The notes under the pieces were generated by a model. The model was not told the DNA's origin and did no database searches. It worked only from the letters and a program-made list of their open reading frames with translations. DNA of 59,676 nt from Lentisphaeria bacterium (GTDB taxonomy: Bacteria > Verrucomicrobiota > Lentisphaeria > Victivallales > UBA1829), in contig JAFXYP010000071.1 in the NCBI GenBank assembly GCA_017541665.1, positions 1-59,676 of the forward strand. The letters are read 5' to 3'. The position numbers and the translations under genes are program-made. This document shows positions 17,631-25,589 of this stretch, piece after piece; positions within the stretch are counted from its first letter, which is position 1, and each line of letters opens with the position of its first letter.

Positions 17631-19337
17631 ATGCTCCGGCAAATCCGTACGATGAGCGTCCGTCTCGCGGGCGCTGCCCTGCTCGGAATTCTCTGCGCCG
17701 CCGCAGCCTGCTGCCGTGGAATCCTCGACGGAGACGGCATGGAAAGAGCCGTTCCCCCTGCCGTTCCTGCCGAGGCGAAAAGCGTACTCGAGGAGCAGAC
17801 GCCGGAATCCGTCCGCGCGTTCGACGGCGGCGTGTCCGTGCTGGATTTCGGACGGGACGCCTACTGCCATCTGCTCCTGACTCTGAACTCGGAAAAGGAA
17901 GGCCACCTGGAAGTGCTCGTCGGCGAGGTCCTGAAAGCCGACGGACGCATCGACGAGAATCCCGGCGGCTCGCGCATCTGCTACCGCGAGACGCTGGCCG
18001 TGAAGCCGGGCTCGGCCGAATACCGGATGAAGTTCCCCCCGCACAGGAATCCGTACGGTGGCATGTCGCGCCCGCAGACGCCGGAGATCGCGCCGTTCCG
18101 CTACGTGGAAATCCGCAATCCGGGCGGGATCGAGGTCGTGAAAACGGTCCGCGTGGCGCATTTCCCGGAGTTCGACGATGCCGCCTCGGCATTCGAGTGC
18201 GACGATCCCGATCTCATGAAGGTCTGGGGTTTCTGCAAATACTCGGTGAAAGCGTGCATCCCGTTCGGACTGTACATCGACGGCAATCGCGAGCGCATGC
18301 CATACGAAGCGGACAGCTACGTGACGGCATTGAGCCATTTCGCCGTGGATGCGAACTACGCCGCCTGCCGCGCGTCGATCGAATGGTCGCTCGACAACCC
18401 GACTTGGCCGACCGAATGGCGCCTGCTGATGCCCGAGCTCGTGAAAGTCTATCTCCTGTACAGCGGCGACCTCGAGACCGTGCGCGGCTGGTATGCCCGC
18501 CTGAAACCATTTCTGCTGTCCCGCAGCCTGGACGAACGCGGATTCCTGACCGCAAAACGCCTGCCGGAGGGCGTCCGGGACATCGTGGACTGGCCGGAGA
18601 AGGAACGCGACGGCTACGAGATGAAGGACGCGAACTTCGTCCCGAACGCGTTCCGGCACCTCGCGCTGCTGGATATGGCGTATCTGGCGGAGCAGACCGG
18701 GCATGCGGACGAGGTGGCGCAATACCGCGCGGAAGCCGAAGCGCTGAACGTCCGTCTGCACGAAGTCATGTTCGATGGCTCGCTCTTCGTGGATTCGCCC
18801 GGCTCGAAGCATCATTCGATCCATGCCCAGATGGCCGCCGTCTGCACCGGAGTCATCCGGGAAGAGGAAAAGGCGCCCGTTGCGGAATTCCTGAAGGGAA
18901 AGGGCATGGCGTGCAGCGTGTACGGCGCGCAGTATCTGCTCGATGCGTGTTTCGAGCTCGGGATCGGCGGTCACGCCGTGGAGCTGATGAACTCGGACGG
19001 GCTTCGCAGCTGGCGCAACATGCTCCGTGCGGGCGCCACCGTGACCATGGAAGCGTGGGACAACTCCGTGAAACCGAACCAGGACTGGAACCACTCCTGG
19101 TCGACCGCCCCGGCAAACGTTGTCGCGCGGCGTCTTTTCGGCATCCGTCCGCTCGCACCGGGGTTCACGGAGTTCTGCGCGGAACCGGACTTGGGCGTGC
19201 TGAAAAACGGGTTTTACCGGCAGCCGACACCGTTCGGTCCGATCGAGGTGACGGTGAAGGACGGCAAGGTGTCCGTGAAACACCCGAAGGCGCTCGAAAG
19301 GGTCTCCTCCGACCGTTCGCAGGCGTTCTTCTTCTGA
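17631..19337 (+). CDS. alpha-L-rhamnosidase-like glycoside hydrolase (GH78 type)
   Basis: 568 residues. The N-terminus is a hydrophobic signal (LAGAALLGILCAAAACC), possibly a lipoprotein signal with Cys at about 27-28. A beta-sandwich region (about 65-180) is followed by an (alpha/alpha)6 barrel with GH78 landmarks: the general-acid region IDGNRERMPYEAD, aromatic ARGWYARLKP-like helices, and GATVTMEAWD with a Glu in the place of the catalytic base, then NHSWSTAPA and a C-terminal beta domain starting near GIRPLAPGF. It is shorter than many GH78 enzymes (700-1000 residues), lacking the extra N-terminal domains. The start could be 17631 or the in-frame ATG at 17652. It would release terminal L-rhamnose outside or in the periplasm. 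Confidence 0.85.
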   Translation: MLRQIRTMSVRLAGAALLGILCAAAACCRGILDGDGMERAVPPAVPAEAKSVLEEQTPESVRAFDGGVSVLDFGRDAYCHLLLTLNSEKEGHLEVLVGEVLKADGRIDENPGGSRICYRETLAVKPGSAEYRMKFPPHRNPYGGMSRPQTPEIAPFRYVEIRNPGGIEVVKTVRVAHFPEFDDAASAFECDDPDLMKVWGFCKYSVKACIPFGLYIDGNRERMPYEADSYVTALSHFAVDANYAACRASIEWSLDNPTWPTEWRLLMPELVKVYLLYSGDLETVRGWYARLKPFLLSRSLDERGFLTAKRLPEGVRDIVDWPEKERDGYEMKDANFVPNAFRHLALLDMAYLAEQTGHADEVAQYRAEAEALNVRLHEVMFDGSLFVDSPGSKHHSIHAQMAAVCTGVIREEEKAPVAEFLKGKGMACSVYGAQYLLDACFELGIGGHAVELMNSDGLRSWRNMLRAGATVTMEAWDNSVKPNQDWNHSWSTAPANVVARRLFGIRPLAPGFTEFCAEPDLGVLKNGFYRQPTPFGPIEVTVKDGKVSVKHPKALERVSSDRSQAFFF

Positions 19338-19379
19338 CGCCTCTTCCGCAAACTCATGCCGGAAGCCTCGCGTACCAAC

Positions 19380-19410
19380 AAAAAACGTCCGGCCCACGGG
19401 GAGCCGGACG
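19380..19410 (-). terminator. intrinsic terminator of the lipoprotein gene
   Basis: Stem CGTCCGGC (19386-19393) / GCCGGACG (19403-19410), followed on the minus strand by six T (GTTTTTTG). Confidence 0.75.
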
Positions 19411-19438
19411 AGGAAATCTGATCTATGTCAGGACAGGA

Positions 19439-20068
19439 TCAATCATTCCAGACCCAGAGCCAATGAAGCCTGCCCGGATTGTCGTCGCCGATCGGGAGCC
19501 TGTGCGTTTTGAACGGGAAGAAGCAGATGACCCAGTTGTTGAAGGAGGATTCCGCTTTTGCACCATCGACGATCTGAACGGGCTCGTTGGTCTTGGCATC
19601 GATGATGTTGAAGAAGAAACGGCCCCAGGCGGTACGATGGATGCGCATCAGGATCGGGATCTCGGGGATCACGATGGAGAGGTTGGCCCATGGGATCGGG
19701 ATCGGGAGGGACGGGATGCCGAGGAGGAATTTGTCCATGTCGGTGGCAAGCACGCTGCTGGTGGCCTTGAAGACGTAGTCGGCATCGGCGGCATCCTTCG
19801 CCACGACGATGCCGTAGCGGGCGAGATGCAGTTCGATGTAGGCCATGAGGAATTCCTTGTCGACCTGCGGCGCCAGGTTCGAATAGTCCATGGAGACTTT
19901 CTTGCCGGCATAGGCTTCGAAGTCGATGGAGGAGATGCCGCGTTCGATGACCGCGCTGAGGAGCATTTCCTCCACGGAATTGCGCGCAGTATTGGTGATA
20001 CTGGGCGTGGAACAGGCCGTGCAGACGAGAACCGCGGCCGCCGCGAAAAGAAGGAACAAGTGTTTCAT
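19439..20068 (-). CDS. lipoprotein of unknown function (DUF6655-like)
   Basis: 209 residues from the ATG at 20068, which begins a lipoprotein signal (MKHLFLLFAAAAVLVCTAC, lipobox CTAC, Cys19). The mature protein has a conserved-looking SITNTARNSVEEMLLSAVIERG helix, VSMDYSNLAP, an alpha/beta middle (AYIELHLARYGIVVAKDAADADYV) and a SVIP/RIHRTAWGRF-type strand region with many aromatic residues near the end. This pattern is like the DUF6655 / LPS-assembly-like lipoproteins seen in Planctomycetes and Verrucomicrobia; I am not certain of the family. It is monocistronic: own promoter (20198-20225) and terminator (19380-19410). Confidence 0.7.
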   Translation of the reverse strand: MKHLFLLFAAAAVLVCTACSTPSITNTARNSVEEMLLSAVIERGISSIDFEAYAGKKVSMDYSNLAPQVDKEFLMAYIELHLARYGIVVAKDAADADYVFKATSSVLATDMDKFLLGIPSLPIPIPWANLSIVIPEIPILMRIHRTAWGRFFFNIIDAKTNEPVQIVDGAKAESSFNNWVICFFPFKTHRLPIGDDNPGRLHWLWVWND

Positions 20069-20197
20069 ACCTGATCTTTCCGGAATGCCTGCCGGCATCC
20101 CTGTGTTTTTTGTTGGGTTATGGATAAATTGCAGGATTAATGTGTGTAGAACGAACCTTGCGGACTGGTGCGCCCGTCCGCAGATTCATAAAAACAT

Positions 20198-20225
20198 ACT
20201 ATAGCATATTTTTTTTCTAAAACAA
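20198..20225 (-). promoter_or_regulatory. promoter of the DUF6655-like lipoprotein
   Basis: Minus-strand TTGTTT (20220-20225), 16-base spacer, TATAGT (20198-20203) preceded by TGC (extended -10). Leader about 125 bases. Confidence 0.65.
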
Positions 20226-20285
20226 TCCGTTAAAAGAAAAAAAGGGAAGAAAACGGAAAAAAAGATAAAAAAGCCGGTATCCGGG

Positions 20286-20314
20286 TTGAAAAAATGCCGG
20301 ATGCATGCTATATT
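20286..20314 (+). promoter_or_regulatory. promoter of the rpmH operon
   Basis: TTGAAA (20286-20291), 17-base spacer, TATATT (20309-20314) preceded by TGC (extended -10). The leader of about 100 bases contains a hairpin CCGGAGC (20378-20384) / GCTCCGG (20397-20403) just before the rpmH ribosome site. Confidence 0.75.
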
Positions 20315-20418
20315 AGATGGATTACACCATATACAAAACGAACGTAAAACTATCCGCAACCCCCTAATGAGGAACAGCCGGAGCGCCCCCTGTGCGGCTC
20401 CGGGAACAAGGTGAAACC

Positions 20419-20556
20419 ATGAAAAGAACGTATCAGCCTTCCGTCGTCAAACGCGCCCGCAAATATGGATTCCGCGCCAGAATGGCCACCAAGGGCGGCC
20501 GCCTGGTCCTTGCCAGAAGAAGAGCGAAGGGCCGCAAACGCCTGACCGTGATCTGA
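20419..20556 (+). CDS. rpmH: 50S ribosomal protein L34
   Basis: 45 residues, a small basic protein of the large ribosomal subunit. The translation [18 protein letters not shown], then [22 protein letters not shown], is typical L34 over its whole length. It is preceded by AAGGTGAAACC and starts the conserved rpmH-rnpA-yidD-yidC-jag gene order found near many replication origins. I see no dnaA or cluster of DnaA boxes in the upstream 350 bases, so the origin need not be here. Confidence 0.97.
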   Translation: MKRTYQPSVVKRARKYGFRARMATKGGRLVLARRRAKGRKRLTVI

Positions 20557-20570
20557 GAAAGGATCGCGCC

Positions 20571-20975
20571 GTGGAAACCGGGCGCATCAGCCTGAGGAAA
20601 CAGGAAAAACTGCGTACCCGAAAGGATTTCGATGCGCTCAAGGAACACGGGAAAGCCTGCCGGGATCCGTTCTTTACGGTTCTGGTGCAGACGGCGGAGC
20701 CGGACGATCCGGTCCGAATTCTCCGTTACGGCGTCATCTGCAGCCGCAAGCTGCATCACTCGGCCGTAGTCAGAAACCGTGCGAGACGCCTGATCGCCGA
20801 AACGATCCGGCTGTGCAAGGAGACCATCCTGCCATGCAGCATCCTGATCATCCCGCGCCGGGCCATCTTCGGCACAAAACAGCAGGAAGTGCAGGAGCAT
20901 CTGCTCCGCACGCTGAAAAAAGCCGGACTGATCCGGGAAAAGCATGGCGCGACCGCCCGGTCCGCGAACTCGTGA
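20571..20975 (+). CDS. rnpA: ribonuclease P protein component
   Basis: 134 residues, starting at a GTG (20571) 14 bases after rpmH. It binds RNase P RNA and helps cut the 5' leader from pre-tRNA. Landmarks: LRKQEKLRTRKDFDALKEHGK at the N-terminus, the FFTVLV strand, YGVICSRKLHHSAVVRNRARR (the RNR signature that contacts RNA), and the IPRRAIF segment near the end. The final codons overlap the start of yidD (GTGA at 20972-20975), so the two genes are translationally coupled. Confidence 0.95.
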   Translation: METGRISLRKQEKLRTRKDFDALKEHGKACRDPFFTVLVQTAEPDDPVRILRYGVICSRKLHHSAVVRNRARRLIAETIRLCKETILPCSILIIPRRAIFGTKQQEVQEHLLRTLKKAGLIREKHGATARSANS

Positions 20976-21193
20976 TCCTTCCGATCCGTGCATACCGGCG
21001 CTGGATCACCCCCCTGTTTCCCCCGTGCTGCCGTTTCACGCCGACCTGCTCCCAGTACGCGATCGAAGCCATCCGGATCCACGGAATCCTGCGCGGCATC
21101 GCGCTGACTTCATGGCGGATTCTCCGGTGCAACCCCTGGTCCCGGGGCGGATATGACCCCGTGCCCCCGAAACACTCTCCAGGTAAGGAATAA
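20972..21193 (+). CDS. yidD: membrane protein insertion efficiency factor YidD
   Basis: 73 residues from the GTG at 20972, which overlaps the rnpA stop by four bases. Longer in-frame starts lie inside rnpA and code for unrelated sequence. The translation ILPIRAYRRWITPLFPPCCRF, TPTCSQYAIEAI, SWRILRCNPWSRGGYDPVP is the YidD signature, including the two Cys clusters (PPCCRFTPTCS and RCNPW) and the amphipathic N-terminal helix. YidD is a peripheral inner-membrane protein that assists YidC; yidC follows after three bases. Confidence 0.95.
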   Translation: MILPIRAYRRWITPLFPPCCRFTPTCSQYAIEAIRIHGILRGIALTSWRILRCNPWSRGGYDPVPPKHSPGKE

Positions 21194-21196
21194 CGA

Positions 21197-23023
21197 GTGA
21201 ACTTCAAATTCGACAAAGACATTGTCATCATCGTGGTGATCGGCTGCCTGCTTATGGCGGGCTGGATGCTCTACATGCCGAAATACCAGGCGAAACGTGC
21301 TGCGGAATATCAGGAAATGCTGAAGGCCACGCAGCAGAACGCCGCGCAATCCGCCACCGCATCTCCCTCATCCGCCACCCCTGCGACCGTCGTCACAAGC
21401 GCAGGCGGGGAACAACCGTCTGCGGCGGAAACTGCCGCCGAAACCGTTCCCGGTCTGAAGGAAACGAAGACCGTCGTGCTGGAAAACAGCCTTTTCCGCG
21501 TGACGGTCGACGGCCTGACCGGCTCGATCTCCAGCGCCAAACTTCTGGATCCCCGGTACAAGCTCAAGGATTCCGGCGAAGCCATCGAACTCTTCCGCGA
21601 GGGCGCCTGCCGCACATTTGAACTCAAATCCGATTCGGCGCTCGTCCCGGTTTCCCTGGACGTCCGTGAAAACGGCCCCCTCTCCGCCGAAGTCGTCCGC
21701 ACGTTCTCCAACGGCCTGAAGCTCGTCCAGACATTCACCCTGCCCGAAGACGATTACATGGTCCACTGCAAATATGCATGGACCAATCCCGGTTCCGCCG
21801 CCGTTACGGTCAGCGGACTCGGCATCCGCCTCGCGGGCCTGCCCCAGGTGAAGGACCTTACCGGCGACAAGGTCTACAGCGAACGCCTGAACGTCGACTT
21901 CTGCAAGGTCGATGGCGGACGGTGCATTTCCTCCGACCCGCAGGTCAAATCCCAGGAAAAATTCGATAAAAAGACTGCCTGCGACTCCCCGGTCGCCTGG
22001 GTCGGCTCCACCAACAAGTATTTTGCCTCGCTTCTCTTTGCCGATGAGAACCGGCCGTTTGCATCCACATACGGCGAACGCATCTGGTGTTTCCCCGCCG
22101 GCAGCACCAACGAAAAGGACCTTTACGCCGTTCCCTCCATGACGGGCAGTTTCGGATCCGTTACGTTTGCGCCGGGCGCTCCGGCCCCGGTGGAATTCAT
22201 GCTGAAGACCTACTGCGGCCCGAAGGAACTCTCCCGCATCCGCGCGCTCGGGCCCGCCGTGATGGGCGTGATGCACATTTCGTATTATGCCTGGTTCGAG
22301 TTCATAGCCCGTCCCATGGTCATGCTGCTGAACTGGCTGAAAGGCCTCTGCGGCTCCTACGGCATCGCCATCATCCTGCTTACGCTCATCGTACGCATCC
22401 TCTTCTGGCCGGTCACGCAGAAAGCCAACAGCTCCATGCGCCGCATGTCGAAGCTCCAGCCGAAGATCAAGGAGCTCCAGGAAAAGTACAAAGAGACCCC
22501 GATGGACACCCCGGATGACACGGCACGCAAAAAAGCCGAGCTCAACCAGAAGATGATGGAGCTCTACCGCGTCGAAAAGGTCAACCCCGTCGGCGGCTGC
22601 CTCCCCATTCTTCTTCAGATTCCCGTCTTCATCGCTCTGTACTCCGCGCTGGATTCCGCAGTCGAACTCCGCAATGTGCCGTTCCTGTGGTGCACGGACC
22701 TGTCGCGCCCCGACCTCGTCGGCCCGACGCTCCCGTTCGCCCTGCCCTTCATCGGCCAGGTCGGACTCCACCCGCTCGTGATCGCGATGACGGCGCTGAT
22801 GATCCTGCAGCAGAAGATGACGCCTTCCGCGGCGGATTCCACGCAGCAGAAGATGATGATGATCATGCCAATCGTCATGCTGTTCATGTTCTATAACCTC
22901 CCGTCCGGCCTGACGCTTTACTGGACGGTCAGCCAAATATTCAGCATCCTTCAAATGAAATACGGGCAAATTGCCGCAAAGCGGGATGAAGCGCGTCAGA
23001 CAAGTAAACCGCAAAAGGCATGA
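21197..23023 (+). CDS. yidC: membrane protein insertase YidC
   Basis: 608 residues, GTG start at 21197. Inserts and folds inner-membrane proteins alone or with SecYEG. TM1 is at about 9-24 (IVIIVVIGCLLMAGWMLY). The large periplasmic beta-sandwich of Gram-negative YidC occupies about 85-350 (VTVDGLTGSISSAKLLDPRYK, VQTFTLPEDDYMVHCKYAWTN). The conserved five-helix core follows: YGIAIILLTLIVRILFWPVT with the groove arginine, a cytoplasmic hairpin (KLQPKIKELQEKYKETP), NPVGGCLPILLQIPVFIALY, and PIVMLFMFYNLPSGLTLYW. Length and order match the family. Confidence 0.97.
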   Translation: MNFKFDKDIVIIVVIGCLLMAGWMLYMPKYQAKRAAEYQEMLKATQQNAAQSATASPSSATPATVVTSAGGEQPSAAETAAETVPGLKETKTVVLENSLFRVTVDGLTGSISSAKLLDPRYKLKDSGEAIELFREGACRTFELKSDSALVPVSLDVRENGPLSAEVVRTFSNGLKLVQTFTLPEDDYMVHCKYAWTNPGSAAVTVSGLGIRLAGLPQVKDLTGDKVYSERLNVDFCKVDGGRCISSDPQVKSQEKFDKKTACDSPVAWVGSTNKYFASLLFADENRPFASTYGERIWCFPAGSTNEKDLYAVPSMTGSFGSVTFAPGAPAPVEFMLKTYCGPKELSRIRALGPAVMGVMHISYYAWFEFIARPMVMLLNWLKGLCGSYGIAIILLTLIVRILFWPVTQKANSSMRRMSKLQPKIKELQEKYKETPMDTPDDTARKKAELNQKMMELYRVEKVNPVGGCLPILLQIPVFIALYSALDSAVELRNVPFLWCTDLSRPDLVGPTLPFALPFIGQVGLHPLVIAMTALMILQQKMTPSAADSTQQKMMMIMPIVMLFMFYNLPSGLTLYWTVSQIFSILQMKYGQIAAKRDEARQTSKPQKA

Positions 23024-23050
23024 AAACACCCGAAAAACCCGGAGAGATCA

Positions 23051-23905
23051 ATGGAACTTGAAGAAAACGCCGCGGCCGACAATCAGGCCATGGAAAATGC
23101 AGGTGCGGCAGAAGTGACCGCAGCGGAAACCGTGACATCAGATGAGATCAAGGCTGTCCCGATGGACAGCTCCGCCGAAAAGAATGACGGCGGATTCGAG
23201 GAAGCCGAGCAGAAGGCGGATGCCGGAGCAAACGGCGCATCGACGCGCCGGAACGAACGCCCCCGTAGAACGCCTCCACCGGTCAAACCCGCTTCCCGGG
23301 AATCCATGGACGAAGCCAGAAGCGTCCTCGCTCACATGTTCGACTTCCTCGGCATCGACGCCAACATCCGTGTGGAAAACAAGCCCCGTTCGGTGAACCT
23401 GTACGTTTCCACGGAGGAACCCGGCCGCGTGATCGGGCATCATGGGAAGACGCTCGAAAATCTCCAGCTCATCGTGAACCGCATCATGCAGAAGACCGAT
23501 TCGGAATTCCCGAAGCTCTACATCGACATGGACGGCTCCCGTGAACGCCGCGCCGAGCGCGCGGAACGCCCCGAGCGCGGGGAACGTCGCGCCGAACGCG
23601 GCGGAGACCGGGGAGAGCGCCCCTCCCGCAGGGACAGAGACTCCCGCGATGAACGCAGGGACCGTTTCGATGGCGGACGCAAATCATCGTTCTCCCACGA
23701 CGATGTCCTGCGTCAGCAGGCTCTCGACGCGGCCAAGGAAGTCCACCAGTGGGGAACGGCGAAGACTCTGCCCCCGATGAACTCGCACGACCGCAGGATT
23801 GTCCACATCACGCTGGAAAACGACCCCGCGCTGACCACCAACAGCATCGGCGACGGCGAGAACCGTTCCGTTGTCATTGCGCTGAAGGAAGAAGTCAACG
23901 CCTGA
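23051..23905 (+). CDS. jag: KH-R3H RNA-binding protein Jag (KhpB/EloR family)
   Basis: 284 residues. A disordered, acidic N-terminus (1 to about 80) replaces the usual Jag_N domain. A KH domain lies at about 85-160 with the RNA-contact loop GRVIGHHGKT (125-134) and LENLQLIVNRIM. An unusual Arg/Glu-rich linker (about 163-205; RAERAERPERGERRAERGG-type repeats) leads to an R3H domain (about 215-275; LDAAKEVHQWG, PPMNSHDRRIVHITL). In other bacteria this protein binds RNA with KhpA and influences cell-wall synthesis. It follows yidC by 27 bases and ends the operon at the terminator 23951-23982. Confidence 0.93.
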   Translation: MELEENAAADNQAMENAGAAEVTAAETVTSDEIKAVPMDSSAEKNDGGFEEAEQKADAGANGASTRRNERPRRTPPPVKPASRESMDEARSVLAHMFDFLGIDANIRVENKPRSVNLYVSTEEPGRVIGHHGKTLENLQLIVNRIMQKTDSEFPKLYIDMDGSRERRAERAERPERGERRAERGGDRGERPSRRDRDSRDERRDRFDGGRKSSFSHDDVLRQQALDAAKEVHQWGTAKTLPPMNSHDRRIVHITLENDPALTTNSIGDGENRSVVIALKEEVNA

Positions 23906-23950
23906 GATGGATATCCGCTTCGCTTCCGGGAAGCCGGAAGCCAGCGCCTG

Positions 23951-23982
23951 AAGCCGCCGCGTCAAACCGGCGGCTTTTTTCG
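23951..23982 (+). terminator. intrinsic terminator of the rpmH-jag operon
   Basis: Stem AAGCCGCCG (23951-23959) / CGGCGGCTT (23968-23976), followed by a T run to about 23980. Confidence 0.9.
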
Positions 23983-24346
23983 TGCCATCCGGACTCTTTT
24001 CAGTTCCCCGAAAAAAGATCGTCTATTGTTCTCTTTGTTTCGCTTTGCTTGGATAGTCTTTTGAAAACAGAATAAAAGCTATGATTCGTTTTGATAGTTT
24101 ATTTGTATTCATCATGATATGGAGATTGATATTGATATGTTCTCGACGCAATTGTTTTATGTTTTGTTCCATCGGATTTTTTGTTCTGTTTTTTTGAAAA
24201 AAATAATGAAAATATATTGACAAAAATGCTTGAAAAAGAAAAAAAAAATTGATTTTTCCCGAAATATGATATATATTATATTGCGCACGAGAAACATTTC
24301 TCCGACTTTGAGGGCGTAAAACTGCAAATCAGAAAGAAAAACATTC
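23983..24346. other. AT-rich regulatory region ahead of the exopolysaccharide locus
   Basis: About 360 bases without a convincing gene and far richer in A/T than the flanks (long A and T runs, TTTTTTTGAAAAAAA at about 24190-24203). Short minus-strand frames exist here but have no ribosome site. It includes the promoter at 24249-24277 and a spare TTGACA at 24217-24222. Bendable A-tracts of this sort are typical binding places for nucleoid proteins. Confidence 0.5.
24249..24277 (+). promoter_or_regulatory. promoter of the STAS gene and probably the exopolysaccharide locus
   Basis: TTGATT (24249-24254), exactly 17 bases, TATATT (24272-24277). Leader about 63 bases. Confidence 0.7.
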
Positions 24347-24685
24347 ATGGAAATTTCCAACTTTGAAACCGACGGGATCGAGGTCCTTCAGATCAAGGGT
24401 CATCTTTCTGCAGAGAATGCGGAGATGCTCCGTTCAAAATTTCTTGAGCTGTTTGCCACGCAGAGGAAATTTGTGTTTGACCTTTCCGAAATGGAGAATC
24501 TGGACAGCACGGGCCTCGGCGCCCTGGTTTTCTGTCTGAAAAGCTGCACGGAATTCAACGGGACGCTGATCCTGGCGAACCTGACGCAGCGTGCAAGAAT
24601 GATTTTTGAGATTACGAAGGCATTTCGCATCTTCGACATTTACGACGAGCTGGACGAAGCGATCGCTGCTGCCCGCGAAGCCTGA
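24347..24685 (+). CDS. STAS-domain protein (anti-sigma factor antagonist type)
   Basis: 112 residues, one STAS domain like SpoIIAA/RsbV. Landmarks: an N-terminal strand (GIEVLQIKGHLSAENAEML), FDLSEMENLDSTGLGAL with the phosphorylatable Ser54, and a C-terminal FEITKAFRIFDIYDELDEAI helix. In the known systems an HPK-type anti-sigma kinase phosphorylates this Ser and a PP2C phosphatase reverses it; neither partner is in this window. It is the first gene behind the AT-rich promoter and precedes the sugar transferase by 75 bases. It may therefore regulate exopolysaccharide production post-translationally rather than through a sigma factor, as STAS proteins do in some biofilm systems. Confidence 0.88.
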   Translation: MEISNFETDGIEVLQIKGHLSAENAEMLRSKFLELFATQRKFVFDLSEMENLDSTGLGALVFCLKSCTEFNGTLILANLTQRARMIFEITKAFRIFDIYDELDEAIAAAREA

Positions 24686-24760
24686 TGCCGACGAAACGTC
24701 AGGCCTGGCCGACCATTTCCCCGAGATGGGAAAAAGAAACTCCGACCGGAGACTGGAAAC

Positions 24761-25588
24761 ATGAGGCTGAACAGCCCGGAAACAACAGGACGGAACATCA
24801 GAGAGGCGCCATGGAAGCAGGAGGCTCGGGCACCCGGGTTCGGCATGCCCGATGCAGAAGCCGACGGGTCCCTCGTGCGCCTGGGAGATGTCCTGAGCTT
24901 CTCCGACACGCTGTCTCCCCGTACCAAGTTCTTTGCGATCCGGCGGGCGGCCCTCAAGAAGCGCCTGAGGTGTTTCTCCACGAATTGCAGCCGAATTTTC
25001 AAGCGGGGGATGGACATCTGCGGCAGCCTCGCCGCGATCGTGATGCTGATGCCTGTTTTTATCGTCGTCGCCGTCTGGCTCAAGCTCGATTCTCCCGGAC
25101 CGCTCTTTTTTCGGCAGATACGGATCGGCCTGCATGGCCGGCCATTTTATTTTTACAAGTTCCGTTCCATGTACATCGACTCCGAGGCCCGCAGGCTTGC
25201 ACTGGAGAAGGAGAACGAGTCCAGGGACGGCGTGATTTTCAAAATGAAGAACGATCCGCGCATTACGAGATGCGGCCGTTTTATCCGGAAATACAGCATC
25301 GACGAAGCGCCGCAGTTTATCAATGTGCTGCTGGGCGACATGAGTCTGGTCGGTCCGCGCCCGCCCCTTCCGTCCGAGGTGGCGCAGTATTCGCTCGACG
25401 ACCGGAAACGCCTGGAGGTCCTGCCCGGGATCACCTGTATCTGGCAGGTCTCCGGGCGCAGCGACATCCCGTTCCGGGAGCAGGTCGTGCTCGACAGGGA
25501 ATACATCCGCGGGCAGGGGTTCTGGAAAGACGTCCTGATCCTTTTCAAAACGATCCCGGCCGTGATCACGGGGAAGGGGGCGTACTGA
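24761..25588 (+). CDS. monotopic phosphoglycosyl transferase (undecaprenyl-phosphate sugar transferase)
   Basis: 275 residues. Starts exopolysaccharide repeat units by moving a sugar-1-phosphate from a nucleotide sugar to undecaprenyl phosphate at the inner membrane. After a soluble N-terminus (1 to about 80), the family core begins with a single re-entrant helix (KRGMDICGSLAAIVMLMPVF), then SPGPLFFRQIRIGLHGRPF, FYKFRSMY, a basic RITRCGRFIRKYSIDEAPQ stretch containing the catalytic Asp-Glu pair, NVLLGDMSLVGPRPP, and PGITCIWQVSGRSD. All catalytic features are present. It lacks the extra four membrane helices of WbaP/WcaJ-type proteins. It abuts the next gene with a one-base gap. Confidence 0.93.
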   Translation: MRLNSPETTGRNIREAPWKQEARAPGFGMPDAEADGSLVRLGDVLSFSDTLSPRTKFFAIRRAALKKRLRCFSTNCSRIFKRGMDICGSLAAIVMLMPVFIVVAVWLKLDSPGPLFFRQIRIGLHGRPFYFYKFRSMYIDSEARRLALEKENESRDGVIFKMKNDPRITRCGRFIRKYSIDEAPQFINVLLGDMSLVGPRPPLPSEVAQYSLDDRKRLEVLPGITCIWQVSGRSDIPFREQVVLDREYIRGQGFWKDVLILFKTIPAVITGKGAY

Positions 25589-25589
25589 G

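Noticed and set aside
17535..19397. 620-codon minus-strand frame over the rhamnosidase-like gene
   Set aside because: The plus strand has clear GH78 motifs; this is a composition artefact.
20069..20418. Possible replication origin beside rpmH
   Set aside because: The rpmH-jag order is often near oriC, but dnaA is absent and I find no cluster of DnaA boxes (TTATCCACA) in the gap.
24023..24360. Short Lys/Asn/Phe-rich minus-strand frames in the AT-rich region
   Set aside because: Explained by A/T richness; no ribosome site or recognisable domain.
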